This document shows, piece by piece, positions 1 through 10,060 of a stretch of 64,000 bases of DNA (within the stretch, counting starts at the first letter, position 1; the number at the start of each line of letters is the position of its first letter). The DNA is from Ignavibacteriales bacterium (GTDB lineage: Bacteria; Bacteroidota; Ignavibacteria; Ignavibacteriales; SURF-24). Position numbers and translations under genes: made by a program. The stretch spans positions 62,001 through 126,000 of the forward strand of contig JAPLFH010000024.1 in NCBI GenBank assembly GCA_026390815.1. Direction: 5' to 3'. The notes beneath the pieces were generated by a model. The model ran no database searches. It had not been told where the DNA came from and worked only from the letters and a program-made list of their open reading frames with translations.

Positions 1-792
1 AGGAAGTTCGGTTACAATAATATTTTCTCTTTCGTTCTTAAGCGTTTCTACGTTAGCTTTTGCACGAACGATTATTCTGCCTCTACCAGTTGTGTATGCT
101 TCTTTAACTCCTTCGTACCCAAAAATTATTCCTGCTGTTGGAAAATCCGGTGCGGTTATATACTTCATCAATTTTTCTACTGTAATTTCCGGGTTCTTGA
201 TAAGTGCAACTAAACCATCGATAACTTCTGTAAGATTGTGTGGAGGAATATTTGTTGCCATTCCAACTGCAATACCGCTTGCTCCATTTACTAAAAGATT
301 TGGTAAGTAAGATGGAAGAACTGTCGGCTCTTGAAGTGATTCATCAAAGTTATTTGTAAAATCCACCGTGTTTTTTTCAAGATCGCGAAGCATCTCATCT
401 GCAATTCTAGAAAGGCGTGCTTCAGTATAACGCATTGCCGCAGGGGAATCACCATCTACAGAGCCAAAATTTCCCTGCCCATCTACAAGCGGGTAGCGGA
501 GAGAAAATTCCTGAACCATTCTTACCATTGAATCATAAACGGCGGTATCACCATGTGGGTGATATTTACCGAGAACTTCTCCAACTATTCTTGCGGATTT
601 TTTATATGGGCGATTGTATGCCAATCCGAGATCTGTCATTCCGTATAATACTCTGCGGTGCACAGGTTTTAAACCATCTCGTACATCAGGCAAGGCACGG
701 GAAACAATAACAGACATTGCATAATCGATGTATGAGGATTTCATTTCCTCTTCTAACGAAACAGGAACTATCTTTTCAAAAATTGTAGCCAT
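1..792 (-). CDS. gyrA: DNA gyrase subunit A, N-terminal 264 residues (cut by window edge)
   Basis: This is the breakage-reunion subunit of DNA gyrase, which introduces negative supercoils with GyrB. The start is the ATG at 792, and reading continues off the left edge. The translation has the GyrA N-terminal core: [18 protein letters not shown], then [15 protein letters not shown] (the quinolone-resistance region), then [12 protein letters not shown]. The catalytic tyrosine is Y122 in [10 protein letters not shown]. Numbering coincides with E. coli GyrA, and the residue at 83 is Thr where E. coli has Ser; Asp87 is kept. ParC is the alternative identity. Position downstream of gyrB and the close match to GyrA favour gyrase. 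The gene is separated from gyrB by an MNT/HEPN pair on the same strand. Confidence 0.96.
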   Translation of the reverse strand, partial: MATIFEKIVPVSLEEEMKSSYIDYAMSVIVSRALPDVRDGLKPVHRRVLYGMTDLGLAYNRPYKKSARIVGEVLGKYHPHGDTAVYDSMVRMVQEFSLRYPLVDGQGNFGSVDGDSPAAMRYTEARLSRIADEMLRDLEKNTVDFTNNFDESLQEPTVLPSYLPNLLVNGASGIAVGMATNIPPHNLTEVIDGLVALIKNPEITVEKLMKYITAPDFPTAGIIFGYEGVKEAYTTGRGRIIVRAKANVETLKNERENIIVTELP

Positions 793-820
793 AAAAATTT
801 ACTTTATTCTTATAAATGAA

Positions 821-1216
821 TTAAACTTTATTTGTGATTTTTTTTTCGACGAACAAAAAAAGGTCGTTTACTTTTTCTAATATTTCTCTTCTATTTAATC
901 CTTCTTCTTCAAAGAACAAATCATATCTGTATTCAACTGCAAAATCATTTAGAGCTTGCAAGTCCTCTAAATTGTCTGGAATCTCAAATTTATTTTCAAA
1001 TATTTGATTGAACAATAAACTCAAGTCGTGTGTTTTTCTAAATTCAATTGCATTCAAACAAAGTAGCGCTTTAAGGCTTTTCTCAACAGCCTGTTGGGCA
1101 TGAAACCCAAATACTTCATCATGAAACATCTCTTTGTTTTCCAACATTCCCTTTAATGCAAGAATATCTTTTCTGGCTAAAAGCAGTAGTTGCTCTGAAT
1201 ATTTTTTATCGCTCAT
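821..1216 (-). CDS. HEPN-domain protein of an MNT/HEPN toxin-antitoxin-like pair
   Basis: This all-helical HEPN protein (PF05168-like, about 131 aa) is partner of the nucleotidyltransferase encoded just upstream. Recognition rests on the helix core HAQQAVEKSLKALL, the FRKTHDLSLL segment and the late VEYRYDLFF segment. I chose the ATG at 1216, which gives an 11-nt overlap with the MNT gene; an ATG at 1231 is in frame and also possible. Related pairs are minimal toxin-antitoxin modules in which HEPN may be an RNase and MNT its antitoxin. I do not see the canonical Rx4-6H RNase motif (only RKTH), so nuclease activity is uncertain. The pair sits between gyrB and gyrA in the same direction. Confidence 0.85.
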   Translation of the reverse strand: MSDKKYSEQLLLLARKDILALKGMLENKEMFHDEVFGFHAQQAVEKSLKALLCLNAIEFRKTHDLSLLFNQIFENKFEIPDNLEDLQALNDFAVEYRYDLFFEEEGLNRREILEKVNDLFLFVEKKITNKV

Positions 1217-1529
1217 ATAATATTTTCCCATTTCTCAAACTACTGCCAATAATATGATTCAAGGAATCTTTCCAAAATTCAAATTCCTTTTCATCATATA
1301 TCAAAATGTCTTTGGAAATTTTATATTTTGATAATTTTTCTCTGATTCTTTGAATTTCTTTTCTTCTGGATCTTTTCTTTGAGAAAGGACTTTTTTCAAT
1401 AATCAACAAATCAATGTCAGAATTTTCATTTTCTTCACCTCTGGCAAAAGAACCAAAAAGAATTATTTTCTCGGGTTTTGCTTCGCTGACGATATCTTCA
1501 ACAATATTTTTTAATGTTTCCGAATACAT
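1206..1529 (-). CDS. MNT-type minimal nucleotidyltransferase (putative antitoxin)
   Basis: This is a 107-aa nucleotidyltransferase of the polymerase-beta superfamily, MNT group. The metal-binding signature is visible: LFGSFARGEENENSDIDLLI, with Gly-Ser followed by Asp-x-Asp. These proteins pair with HEPN proteins; in studied cases the MNT partner neutralises the HEPN partner by nucleotidylation (family knowledge). The gene starts 20 nt after the gyrB stop and overlaps the following HEPN gene, so co-transcription with gyrase is likely. The order here is MNT then HEPN, opposite to the second pair at 33216-33898. The catalytic residues look intact. Confidence 0.88.
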   Translation of the reverse strand: MYSETLKNIVEDIVSEAKPEKIILFGSFARGEENENSDIDLLIIEKSPFSKKRSRRKEIQRIREKLSKYKISKDILIYDEKEFEFWKDSLNHIIGSSLRNGKILYER

Positions 1530-1549
1530 AATTTTATACTTTAATTTCT

Positions 1550-3553
<2,004 letters not shown>

Positions 3554-3596
3554 TTATTGAATATGATATTGTTCTAAGTATAATAGAATAATTTAA

Positions 3597-3881
3597 CTAC
3601 GCTAAAAATTTTACGGATTTAACCACGATCTCTCCGTAATGATCATTTATTCTTTCTACAATTATTTTTTGATGAAATTTTAACTCGCTGCGCCAAACAG
3701 AATTTTCAACTCTTAAAAAAAGAATTTCTTTTTCAAGCTTAACGGCACTGGCAATATTTTTTAAATCTGGAAATAAACTACCAAACAGACTTACAATATC
3801 CGACTGCTTTACAAAAATTCTAATATTGGCTAAAGCCTCATCTTTTTTAAACACTTCATTTATACTTCTGAAATCATGCAT
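3597..3881 (-). CDS. dciA: DUF721 / DciA-like protein (putative replicative helicase loader)
   Basis: This is a 94-aa DUF721-family protein. DciA is the ancestral operator or loader of DnaB helicase in bacteria that lack DnaC or DnaI. The fold hint is the stretch from LFPDLKNIASAVKLEKEILFLRV to SVWRSEL, matching the KH-like DUF721 core with its conserved W-x-x-E/Q-L. The start overlaps the recF stop by 8 nt (ATGCATGA), so translation is probably coupled. Position between recF and gyrB in the dnaA operon is classic for this family. Sequence conservation is modest, so the function is inferred mostly from family and position. Confidence 0.8.
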   Translation of the reverse strand: MHDFRSINEVFKKDEALANIRIFVKQSDIVSLFGSLFPDLKNIASAVKLEKEILFLRVENSVWRSELKFHQKIIVERINDHYGEIVVKSVKFLA

Positions 3882-4989
3882 ATGCAGCCGTTCCTGAATA
3901 AACTTTAATTACAAGGTCGCTATCAGATTTTTTTAAAAATGAAAAGTTTGAAAAATCAGTAAGCGTAATAAATGTTTGTCCAAGTTCACTTAAGTGTTGG
4001 CTAATTCTTGCCGATCTATATGCGTCAAGTTCTCCAAATACATCGTCCATTAAAAAAATCGGATTTCTTCCTATAGATTCTTTCAAATAAAAGTATTCAG
4101 CAAAACGCAACATAATTTGAAATGTTTTATGCTGACCTTGTGAACCAAATTTTTTTAAATCCATTTCATTTATTCTAAAAACAAAATCATCCCGATGCGG
4201 ACCAACCAGGTTGGTTCCTCTTCTTATTTCATCTGGTAATTTCTGCTCTAACAATTTTTTATATTTAATATCGATTTCATCTTCAGAAACTAATTCGTTT
4301 AAATACTCGTAAAGAATTATCGGGTTTTCACTTCCTTCCATAATTGATTTGTATGAGTCTTTTACAAATATTGAAAACTCATTAACAAATTTTAATCGGT
4401 GCTTAATTAGTTCTGTTCCTGTTTGGATTAATTTTTCTGACCACGCATCTAATTGTAAAAATAAGTTCTTGTCATTTGTTTCTTTTATTTGATTTAAAAG
4501 CGCCGATCTATGTCTAAGTGTTTTATTATAATCTAAAAGCAGTTGTAAATAAGTTTGACTCGCTTGAGAAATTATTGAATCAACAAATTTTCTTCTTTCT
4601 GCTGGTGCTCCTTGTGTTATGCTGTGATCGGCTGGAGTTAAAATTACTATTGGATATTTTCCGATTATGTCTGCTGTTTTATAAATCTGTTTTCCATCGA
4701 CAAATAAATTTTTTCTACCTTCTGACTGAGAATAAAATATTCTTACTTTATTTTCGGTCAGGTTGCTAAATAAACCGGTCACTTCAAAAAACGAGCTATT
4801 AAAACTAACAAATTCGCCATCAGCATTAGAATTAAAATTTTTTGATGTACACAAATAATAAACTGCTTCCAGAATAGTTGTTTTTCCCTGCCCGTTACCC
4901 CCGATTATGTAATTTATATTTTCAGAAAAATTTAGATTAGTGTCTTTATGTATTCTGAAGTTTTTAAGTACTATATTTTTTAATAACAT
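3874..4989 (-). CDS. recF: DNA replication and repair protein RecF
   Basis: This SMC-like ATPase helps load RecA at gapped DNA and stalled forks. It has 371 aa, the usual length. Walker A is GGNGQGKTTILEAVYYLC near residue 33. The ABC signature region is FGSQGQHKTFQIMLRFAE, preceded by the RecF-typical LVGPHRDDF. Walker B plus D-loop is FLMDDVFGELD. The ATG lies one base after the dnaN stop, so coupling with dnaN is very tight. It overlaps dciA by 8 nt. Confidence 0.96.
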   Translation of the reverse strand: MLLKNIVLKNFRIHKDTNLNFSENINYIIGGNGQGKTTILEAVYYLCTSKNFNSNADGEFVSFNSSFFEVTGLFSNLTENKVRIFYSQSEGRKNLFVDGKQIYKTADIIGKYPIVILTPADHSITQGAPAERRKFVDSIISQASQTYLQLLLDYNKTLRHRSALLNQIKETNDKNLFLQLDAWSEKLIQTGTELIKHRLKFVNEFSIFVKDSYKSIMEGSENPIILYEYLNELVSEDEIDIKYKKLLEQKLPDEIRRGTNLVGPHRDDFVFRINEMDLKKFGSQGQHKTFQIMLRFAEYFYLKESIGRNPIFLMDDVFGELDAYRSARISQHLSELGQTFITLTDFSNFSFLKKSDSDLVIKVYSGTAAYA

Positions 4990-4990
4990 T

Positions 4991-6124
4991 TTAACTATTT
5001 AAACGGACTGGCATTAATAGCATCACCAACTCTTCATCTTCTTTTGTTTTAACTGGTTCAACAATTACTGCTTTAGTTGGGGAGTGAAGTTTGAAAATTA
5101 TTTCCTCTTCACCTTGTAGATGCCCAAGCATATCGTTAACATAAGTTGAATTGAATCCAATCTCCATTGGTTCACCGGCGTATTCGCATAAGATATTTTC
5201 TTTAGCGAACGAACCCTGATCTAAATCTTCTGCAGAAACTTCAACATTATTTTCGGTAATTGTAAATTTAACTTTACGTGAAGTAGTTGGAGAAAATAAA
5301 AGCATTCTTTTAATTGTGGAATGTATTTCTTCAGTTTTAATTTTTAATTTGTTTTCATTTTCAAATGGAATTACGCTGTTATAGTCTGGATATTTCTGAC
5401 CGATTAATCTTGTTATAAATTCAATATCACCAACTTTAAATGAAATATGTGTTTTGCTAAGCAGCATTCTAACATCTTTCTCTTCCAATATTTTTATTAG
5501 TACGGAGATTGCTCTTTCCGGAATAATATATTGTTCTGTTAATTCTGTTTTAACATTTTTCTTTAGCAAATTAACTAATCTGTGTCCATCAGTGGCAACT
5601 ATTCGCACACCTTCTTCAATAAACTCGAACAGTGTACCCATCATAGCAGGGCGCATATCTTCTTTACTCATTGCAAAAGCAGTTTGCTCTATCGCTTTTT
5701 TAAGATCACTACCACTAATAATTACTTCTCCTAAAGATTCTTTTTCGGTTACATTTTCTGGAAAGGTAGGTATGTCCGGAAATTCTTCGGGTAATAAATA
5801 GCTTATTGTGTAATAACCATTTTCTGTTTTAAGATTAATTTTGCCTGCTGGTGTAACTTCAAAATGAATTGTAGTTTCTTTTAACGAACGAACAATATCA
5901 TAAAGTAATCTTGCTGGTATTACAATTTTAATATTTTCTTCGGAAACTACATTAAGCGAAGACTTAAGAGCTATTTCTAGATCAGTAGCTATAATGGCAA
6001 GTAATCCATCTTTCAAATCGAACAAAAAATTCTCTAAAATCGGCATTGGTGTACGAGAAGGAACAGCAGGAATAATTTTAGTTAGAAGTTTTTCAAGAGA
6101 CTTACTGTTAACCTTAAATTCCAT
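4991..6124 (-). CDS. dnaN: DNA polymerase III beta subunit (sliding clamp)
   Basis: This is the processivity clamp of the replicative polymerase, 377 aa from the chosen start. It is the usual three-domain all-alpha/beta clamp; PTPILENFLF-like, TDLEIALKS and GTLFEF...VATDGHRL segments are recognisable, and the C-terminus LVMLLMPVRLNS is the clamp tail. A longer frame opens at 6178. I prefer the ATG at 6124 because it gives the family-typical start MEFKVNSKSLEKLL and has GGAG 8 nt upstream. It follows dnaA after a 307-nt AT-rich spacer and is followed directly by recF. Confidence 0.97.
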   Translation of the reverse strand: MEFKVNSKSLEKLLTKIIPAVPSRTPMPILENFLFDLKDGLLAIIATDLEIALKSSLNVVSEENIKIVIPARLLYDIVRSLKETTIHFEVTPAGKINLKTENGYYTISYLLPEEFPDIPTFPENVTEKESLGEVIISGSDLKKAIEQTAFAMSKEDMRPAMMGTLFEFIEEGVRIVATDGHRLVNLLKKNVKTELTEQYIIPERAISVLIKILEEKDVRMLLSKTHISFKVGDIEFITRLIGQKYPDYNSVIPFENENKLKIKTEEIHSTIKRMLLFSPTTSRKVKFTITENNVEVSAEDLDQGSFAKENILCEYAGEPMEIGFNSTYVNDMLGHLQGEEEIIFKLHSPTKAVIVEPVKTKEDEELVMLLMPVRLNS

Positions 6125-6431
6125 TATATTATCTCCGTTTTGACAGTTAAAATTACCGAATTTAGATAAGACATTCAATTTTTAATTAAGTAAAAACATA
6201 TGAATTTTATACACACCTTTATTAATTTTCTTATATAAAAATATATTTGAATAAAGAATAATTATAAGAATACTGTTAATATGTTGATTGTATAAAATAG
6301 TTAAGTTTTTATTTCCTAAAACGATTTTTCTAACCAACCATTATGTTAGTAACTTGAATAAAAACACTTGGTTATTAACGGTATGTTAACAAGTATGATT
6401 TCTTAACTATTTATCCACTCGTAATTAACAG
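6125..6431. other. dnaA-dnaN spacer: AT-rich, DnaA-box-like sites; possible second origin element
   Basis: This 307-base non-coding spacer lies between the dnaA stop and the dnaN start. It contains TTATCCACT at 6411-6419, one base from the consensus DnaA box, and a weaker TTATTAACG at 6372-6380. An imperfect inverted pair (ACTTGGTTA with TTAACAAGT) spans 6366-6393. The stretch 6186-6300 is extremely AT-rich and could unwind easily. Bipartite origins with one box cluster on each side of dnaA are known in Bacillus and Helicobacter; applying that here is inference. The dnaN promoter may also be here. Confidence 0.4.
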
Positions 6432-7829
6432 TTAACCAACACTCAATTCTATTCTGCTTTTAATTGAGTTAATGGTTTCTTTCAATGTTGCATCTGTCTC
6501 CATCAAGGTTTCTATGCTGTTATATGAGTGAATAACAGTTGAGTGATCTCTTCCACCAAAATGCAATCCAATAGTTTTTAAAGATGATTTTGTTAATTCT
6601 TTTGAAAGATACATTGCAATTTGTCTAGCTAAAGCAACTTCTTTTTTACGATTCTTATCCCGGATTTTATTTTCTTCAACGTTTAGTATCTCACAAACAA
6701 CTTTAGTAATATATTCAATTGAAATATTTACTTTTCTATTGGTGGCTATTTCTTTAACAGTTTTTTTTGCTAATTCAAAATTAATTTCTTTAGAGTTCAA
6801 GGAAGAACTTGCCAATAATTTTATTAAGCAACCTTCCAACTCGCGAATATTGGATGTAATATTAGTCGCTATATATTCTATTATTTCTGAAGATAGAAAT
6901 ATTCCGTAGTTCTCACTTTTCTTTTTTAAAATGGCAATACGTGTTTCAAAATCTGGTGGTTGAATATCAGCTGACAATCCCCATTGAAATCTTGAAATTA
7001 GTCTTTCGTTTAATCCTTTCAGATCTTTTGGGGGTTTATCGCTCGAAAGAATAATTTGCTTGCCTGATTGATGAAGCGTATTAAATATTTGAAAGAATAA
7101 ATCTTGAGTCTTTTCCTTTCCGATAAGAAATTGAATGTCATCAATAATCAAGACATCCATGTTTTTATAAAAGGCGGAAAATTCATTAACAGTATCCGAT
7201 TGAATGGACTCAACAAACTCTACGGTAAAAGTATCAGCAGAAAGGTAGATTGTTTTTTTGTTTGGCAGTGTGTTACAAACTCTGTTTCCAATAGCTTGAA
7301 TTAAATGAGTTTTGCCTAATCCAACACCACCATAAATAAAGAAAGGATTAAAAGACGTTTCTCCAGGATTATCAGCAATAGCTAAAGCAGCAGCTCGTGC
7401 TAATTGATTTCCTTCACCTTTTATGAAATTCTCAAATGTATAACGAGGATTTAGATATGATTCAAATTGTTGTTTATCTTCTATGGGCAACTTAACTAGT
7501 TTAATTTCTGGGGCAGTGGAACGTAGAACTTCATCATCGTTATAAACATGTTCCTGCTCGGTAGAAATTACATAAATGAGTTTTGTTTCTGAACCAAATA
7601 CCTGAAGCAATGTTTTGTTTATTAAAGTATTATAATGTTCATCAATCCATTCAATAAAAAAATTATTAGGAACCTGAATCTTAAATGTACTGTTTTCTAC
7701 TTGAAGCGGTTTAATAGGTAAAAACCAAGTATTATAACTTAAAAAAGGTACGTTTTCTTTTATTATTTTAAGACACTCTTTCCAGACTAATTTGGAATCA
7801 TTACCGCTTACAAGAGAAACATTTTCCAT
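6432..7829 (-). CDS. dnaA: Chromosomal replication initiator protein DnaA
   Basis: This is the AAA+ initiator that binds DnaA boxes and opens the origin. It has about 465 aa from the ATG at 7829; a TTG at 7841 is an alternative in-frame start. Domain I begins at LVWKECLKIIKENVPFLSYN. The AAA+ core has Walker A GGVGLGKTHLIQAIGN, Walker B VLIIDDIQFL and sensor segment LSSDKPPKDL. Domain IV carries the DnaA signature GGRDHSTVIHSYNSI. A DnaA-box-like TTATCAACA lies at 7832-7840, directly against the start codon, suggesting autoregulation. It heads the minus-strand replication operon. Confidence 0.97.
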   Translation of the reverse strand: MENVSLVSGNDSKLVWKECLKIIKENVPFLSYNTWFLPIKPLQVENSTFKIQVPNNFFIEWIDEHYNTLINKTLLQVFGSETKLIYVISTEQEHVYNDDEVLRSTAPEIKLVKLPIEDKQQFESYLNPRYTFENFIKGEGNQLARAAALAIADNPGETSFNPFFIYGGVGLGKTHLIQAIGNRVCNTLPNKKTIYLSADTFTVEFVESIQSDTVNEFSAFYKNMDVLIIDDIQFLIGKEKTQDLFFQIFNTLHQSGKQIILSSDKPPKDLKGLNERLISRFQWGLSADIQPPDFETRIAILKKKSENYGIFLSSEIIEYIATNITSNIRELEGCLIKLLASSSLNSKEINFELAKKTVKEIATNRKVNISIEYITKVVCEILNVEENKIRDKNRKKEVALARQIAMYLSKELTKSSLKTIGLHFGGRDHSTVIHSYNSIETLMETDATLKETINSIKSRIELSVG

Positions 7830-8241
7830 AGTTATCAACAATTAAGTAAAGTATTTCTGATAAAAATCAAGAAAATTTTAGGGACAAATTTATAACAATA
7901 AAATCCGTAAACAAATTGTTAACAATTAACACCAACACATAAACGATAATATTTTAACGGTTTAATTGCCGTCGCTTTTGAATAATCACCACAAAGCCAT
8001 CTCTTAAATGTATTGGAAAAACATTTTTTATAATGTGAAACCGTTCCACATAGCACCAGTATTAACAAGTTATCAACATTGTCTTTGTCGTTTTATATCA
8101 GTAAAAAAATAGAGACAATTAGTTTTGAGAGCAAATTAATTTTGATGTTTTAATTAAAATATTTTTCTTACAAAGAAGAAATGGAGAGACTTTGTTCAAA
8201 CAATGATATATTTTTATGAGAGTAATTATAAGGAAAAATAA
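7830..8241. other. Candidate oriC / divergent promoter region upstream of dnaA
   Basis: This 412-base non-coding stretch separates divergently transcribed dnaA and the epimerase gene. TTATCAACA occurs twice on the plus strand (7832-7840 and 8070-8078), each matching relaxed DnaA-box definitions. A perfect 14-bp palindrome AATTGTTAACAATT is at 7914-7927. The segment 8100-8175 is very AT-rich and could serve as an unwinding element. Gene orientation switches from minus to plus here, as expected at an origin. Which side of dnaA initiates cannot be decided from sequence alone. Confidence 0.6.
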
Positions 8242-9180
8242 TTGGATCGAGTAAAAGTTGTTATAACCGGTGGAGCAGGTTTTATAGGTAGCCATATTGC
8301 TGAATATTGGATGAAAGAAAATGCTTCAGTTCATATAATAGATGATTTAAGATCGGGGTTTAAAAGAAATATTCCCCAATCTTCATTTGTAAAGTTTTAT
8401 CAGGGTAGTATTACAGATAAAAAACTAGTTGAAAAAGTTGTTGAAGGAGCAGATTACATTTTCAACCTTGCGGCATTGGTAAGCGTTCCAGAATCAATTA
8501 TTAAACCAAAAGAATGCATTGAGATTAACGTAATTGGCTTATTAAATATATTAGATGCCGCTAAAGCTGCGGGTGTAAAAAAAGTTGTTCACAGTAGTTC
8601 GGCAGCTGTTTATGGTGATAATTCAGAATCGCCTAAATTCATATTTATGAAACCACAACCAAAAACTCCTTATGGAATAACTAAGTTAGATGGCGAATAT
8701 TATTGCCAAATGTATTTTGAAAATTTTGGCTTACGAACAACATCTTTACGCTATTTTAATGTTTTTGGTCCAAGGCAAGATCCAAAAAGTCAATATGCGG
8801 CTGCAATTCCTATCTTTATAAACAAAGCGCTTAAAAATGATCCTATAGAAATTTTTGGAGATGGTGAACAAACAAGGGACTTTGTTTTTGTTAAAGATGT
8901 AGTTTTTGCAAATGTATTAGCTGCACAAAATGAAATTTTTAATGGGACATTGAATATTGCAAACGGTTCTTCAATATCTATTTTAGAAATTGCAAAATTA
9001 ATTATTAAAGAAACAAACAGTAAAAGCAAAATTGTTTTTAAATCTGAACGCCCGGGAGATATTAAACATAGCCTGGCATCTATTAAAGATACTGCTGAAA
9101 TTCTTAATTTTGTTCCAAAAGTCGATTTAATGCAAGGATTGAAAGAAACGATAAGATATTTTTTACAAGCAACATCATAA
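8242..9180 (+). CDS. NAD-dependent nucleotide-sugar epimerase/dehydratase (UDP-glucose 4-epimerase-like)
   Basis: This is an extended short-chain dehydrogenase of 312 aa. The Rossmann motif GGAGFIGSH is at residues 10-18. The catalytic Ser is in VVHSSSAAVYGD (about 118-120), and the Tyr-x3-Lys pair is Y144/K148 in TPYGITK. The RYFNVFGPRQDP and FGDGEQTRDFVFVKD stretches are typical of UDP-hexose and UDP-N-acetylhexosamine 4-epimerases used for polysaccharide precursors; exact substrate is unknown. The start is TTG with AAGGA about 6 nt upstream. It lies between the origin and rpmH, an unusual place for a sugar gene. Confidence 0.85.
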   Translation: MDRVKVVITGGAGFIGSHIAEYWMKENASVHIIDDLRSGFKRNIPQSSFVKFYQGSITDKKLVEKVVEGADYIFNLAALVSVPESIIKPKECIEINVIGLLNILDAAKAAGVKKVVHSSSAAVYGDNSESPKFIFMKPQPKTPYGITKLDGEYYCQMYFENFGLRTTSLRYFNVFGPRQDPKSQYAAAIPIFINKALKNDPIEIFGDGEQTRDFVFVKDVVFANVLAAQNEIFNGTLNIANGSSISILEIAKLIIKETNSKSKIVFKSERPGDIKHSLASIKDTAEILNFVPKVDLMQGLKETIRYFLQATS

Positions 9181-9286
9181 AACATGAAAGATAGAAAAAT
9201 AAAGTTCTATATGGTAAGTCTTTAAACCTTGTAACTTTACCTGTATATGCGTATTTTTTGAACCTTTAGAAGATAAGGTAAAGATT

Positions 9287-9433
9287 ATGAAGAGAACATT
9301 TCAGCCTAGTAAAAGAAAAAGAGTGAATAAACACGGATTTAGAGAACGAATGAGCACTAAAAATGGACGTGCAGTTCTTTCTAGAAGACGTGCAAAAGGT
9401 AGAAAAAAATTAACAGTAAGTGACGAGAAATAA
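9287..9433 (+). CDS. rpmH: 50S ribosomal protein L34
   Basis: This short 48-aa basic protein of the large ribosomal subunit starts [20 protein letters not shown] and has the [20 protein letters not shown] core that identifies L34. The ATG at 9287 follows AAGGTAAAG. It ends 5 nt before rnpA, and the rpmH-rnpA-yidD-yidC order near dnaA is ancestral in bacteria. Confidence 0.97.
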   Translation: MKRTFQPSKRKRVNKHGFRERMSTKNGRAVLSRRRAKGRKKLTVSDEK

Positions 9434-9438
9434 TAGTC

Positions 9439-9837
9439 TTGAAAAATTTTGGTCTTTCTGCTAATGAAAGAATCAAGAAAGCAAAAGACTTTAGAAAAAT
9501 TTATCTTGATGGTAAAATTGTTTACTCAGAAGATCGAAAACTTAAAGTAACATTTTTAATAGAAACCAATCAAGATAAACCAATTGTTAAAATTGTTGCA
9601 GCAGTTTCTAAAAAAGCCGGAAAAGCAGTTTGGAGAAATAGAATTAGGCGGTTAATTAAAGAATCTTACCGTCTTAACAAACACGGATTCCTGGAGGCTT
9701 GCAAAGAAAAAAAATTATCACTCTTTTTAATTTTTACACCTTTAGGTTATTCTCGATTAGTAAATAAGAAAATAAAACTTAGAGAGATAATGCCCGGCGT
9801 AATTGATATTCTTATCAAATTAAAGTCGGGCTTGTAA
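9439..9837 (+). CDS. rnpA: Ribonuclease P protein component
   Basis: This is the protein cofactor of RNase P, which matures tRNA 5' ends together with the rnpB RNA (not seen in this window). It has 132 aa. The RNP signature is clear in [20 protein letters not shown] (about residues 54-73). The early segment [17 protein letters not shown] is the family start. Translation probably begins at TTG 9439, 5 nt after the rpmH stop, indicating an operon. The final [10 protein letters not shown] region is less conserved. Confidence 0.93.
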   Translation: MKNFGLSANERIKKAKDFRKIYLDGKIVYSEDRKLKVTFLIETNQDKPIVKIVAAVSKKAGKAVWRNRIRRLIKESYRLNKHGFLEACKEKKLSLFLIFTPLGYSRLVNKKIKLREIMPGVIDILIKLKSGL

Positions 9838-9838
9838 G

Positions 9839-10048
9839 ATGCGTTTCGTTTTTGTTTACTTTATAAAAATATATCAGAAATTAATATCGCCCCTGTTTCC
9901 TCCTTCTTGCCGATTTTATCCTTCTTGTTCTGAATATAGCAGACAAGCATTTGAAAAGTATGGCGTCTTTAAAGGAGGATATAAATCTGTTTGGCGTATT
10001 TTAAGATGTAACCCATTTAACAAAGGTGGTTACGATCCTTTATTATAA
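9839..10048 (+). CDS. yidD: Membrane protein insertion efficiency factor YidD
   Basis: This 69-aa protein belongs to the YidD (DUF37) family, a membrane-associated helper of YidC-dependent insertion. It shows the signature [18 protein letters not shown] with its cysteines, followed by [15 protein letters not shown] and the ending GGYDPLL. The ATG at 9839 is one base after the rnpA stop. The next gene is yidC. Confidence 0.95.
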   Translation: MRFVFVYFIKIYQKLISPLFPPSCRFYPSCSEYSRQAFEKYGVFKGGYKSVWRILRCNPFNKGGYDPLL

Positions 10049-10060
10049 TTTGGAAATCTA

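Noticed and set aside
793-1549. Direct repeats around the gyrase-locus MNT/HEPN pair like those around the second pair
   Set aside because: Only weak similarity between short AT-rich flanks; nothing above background.
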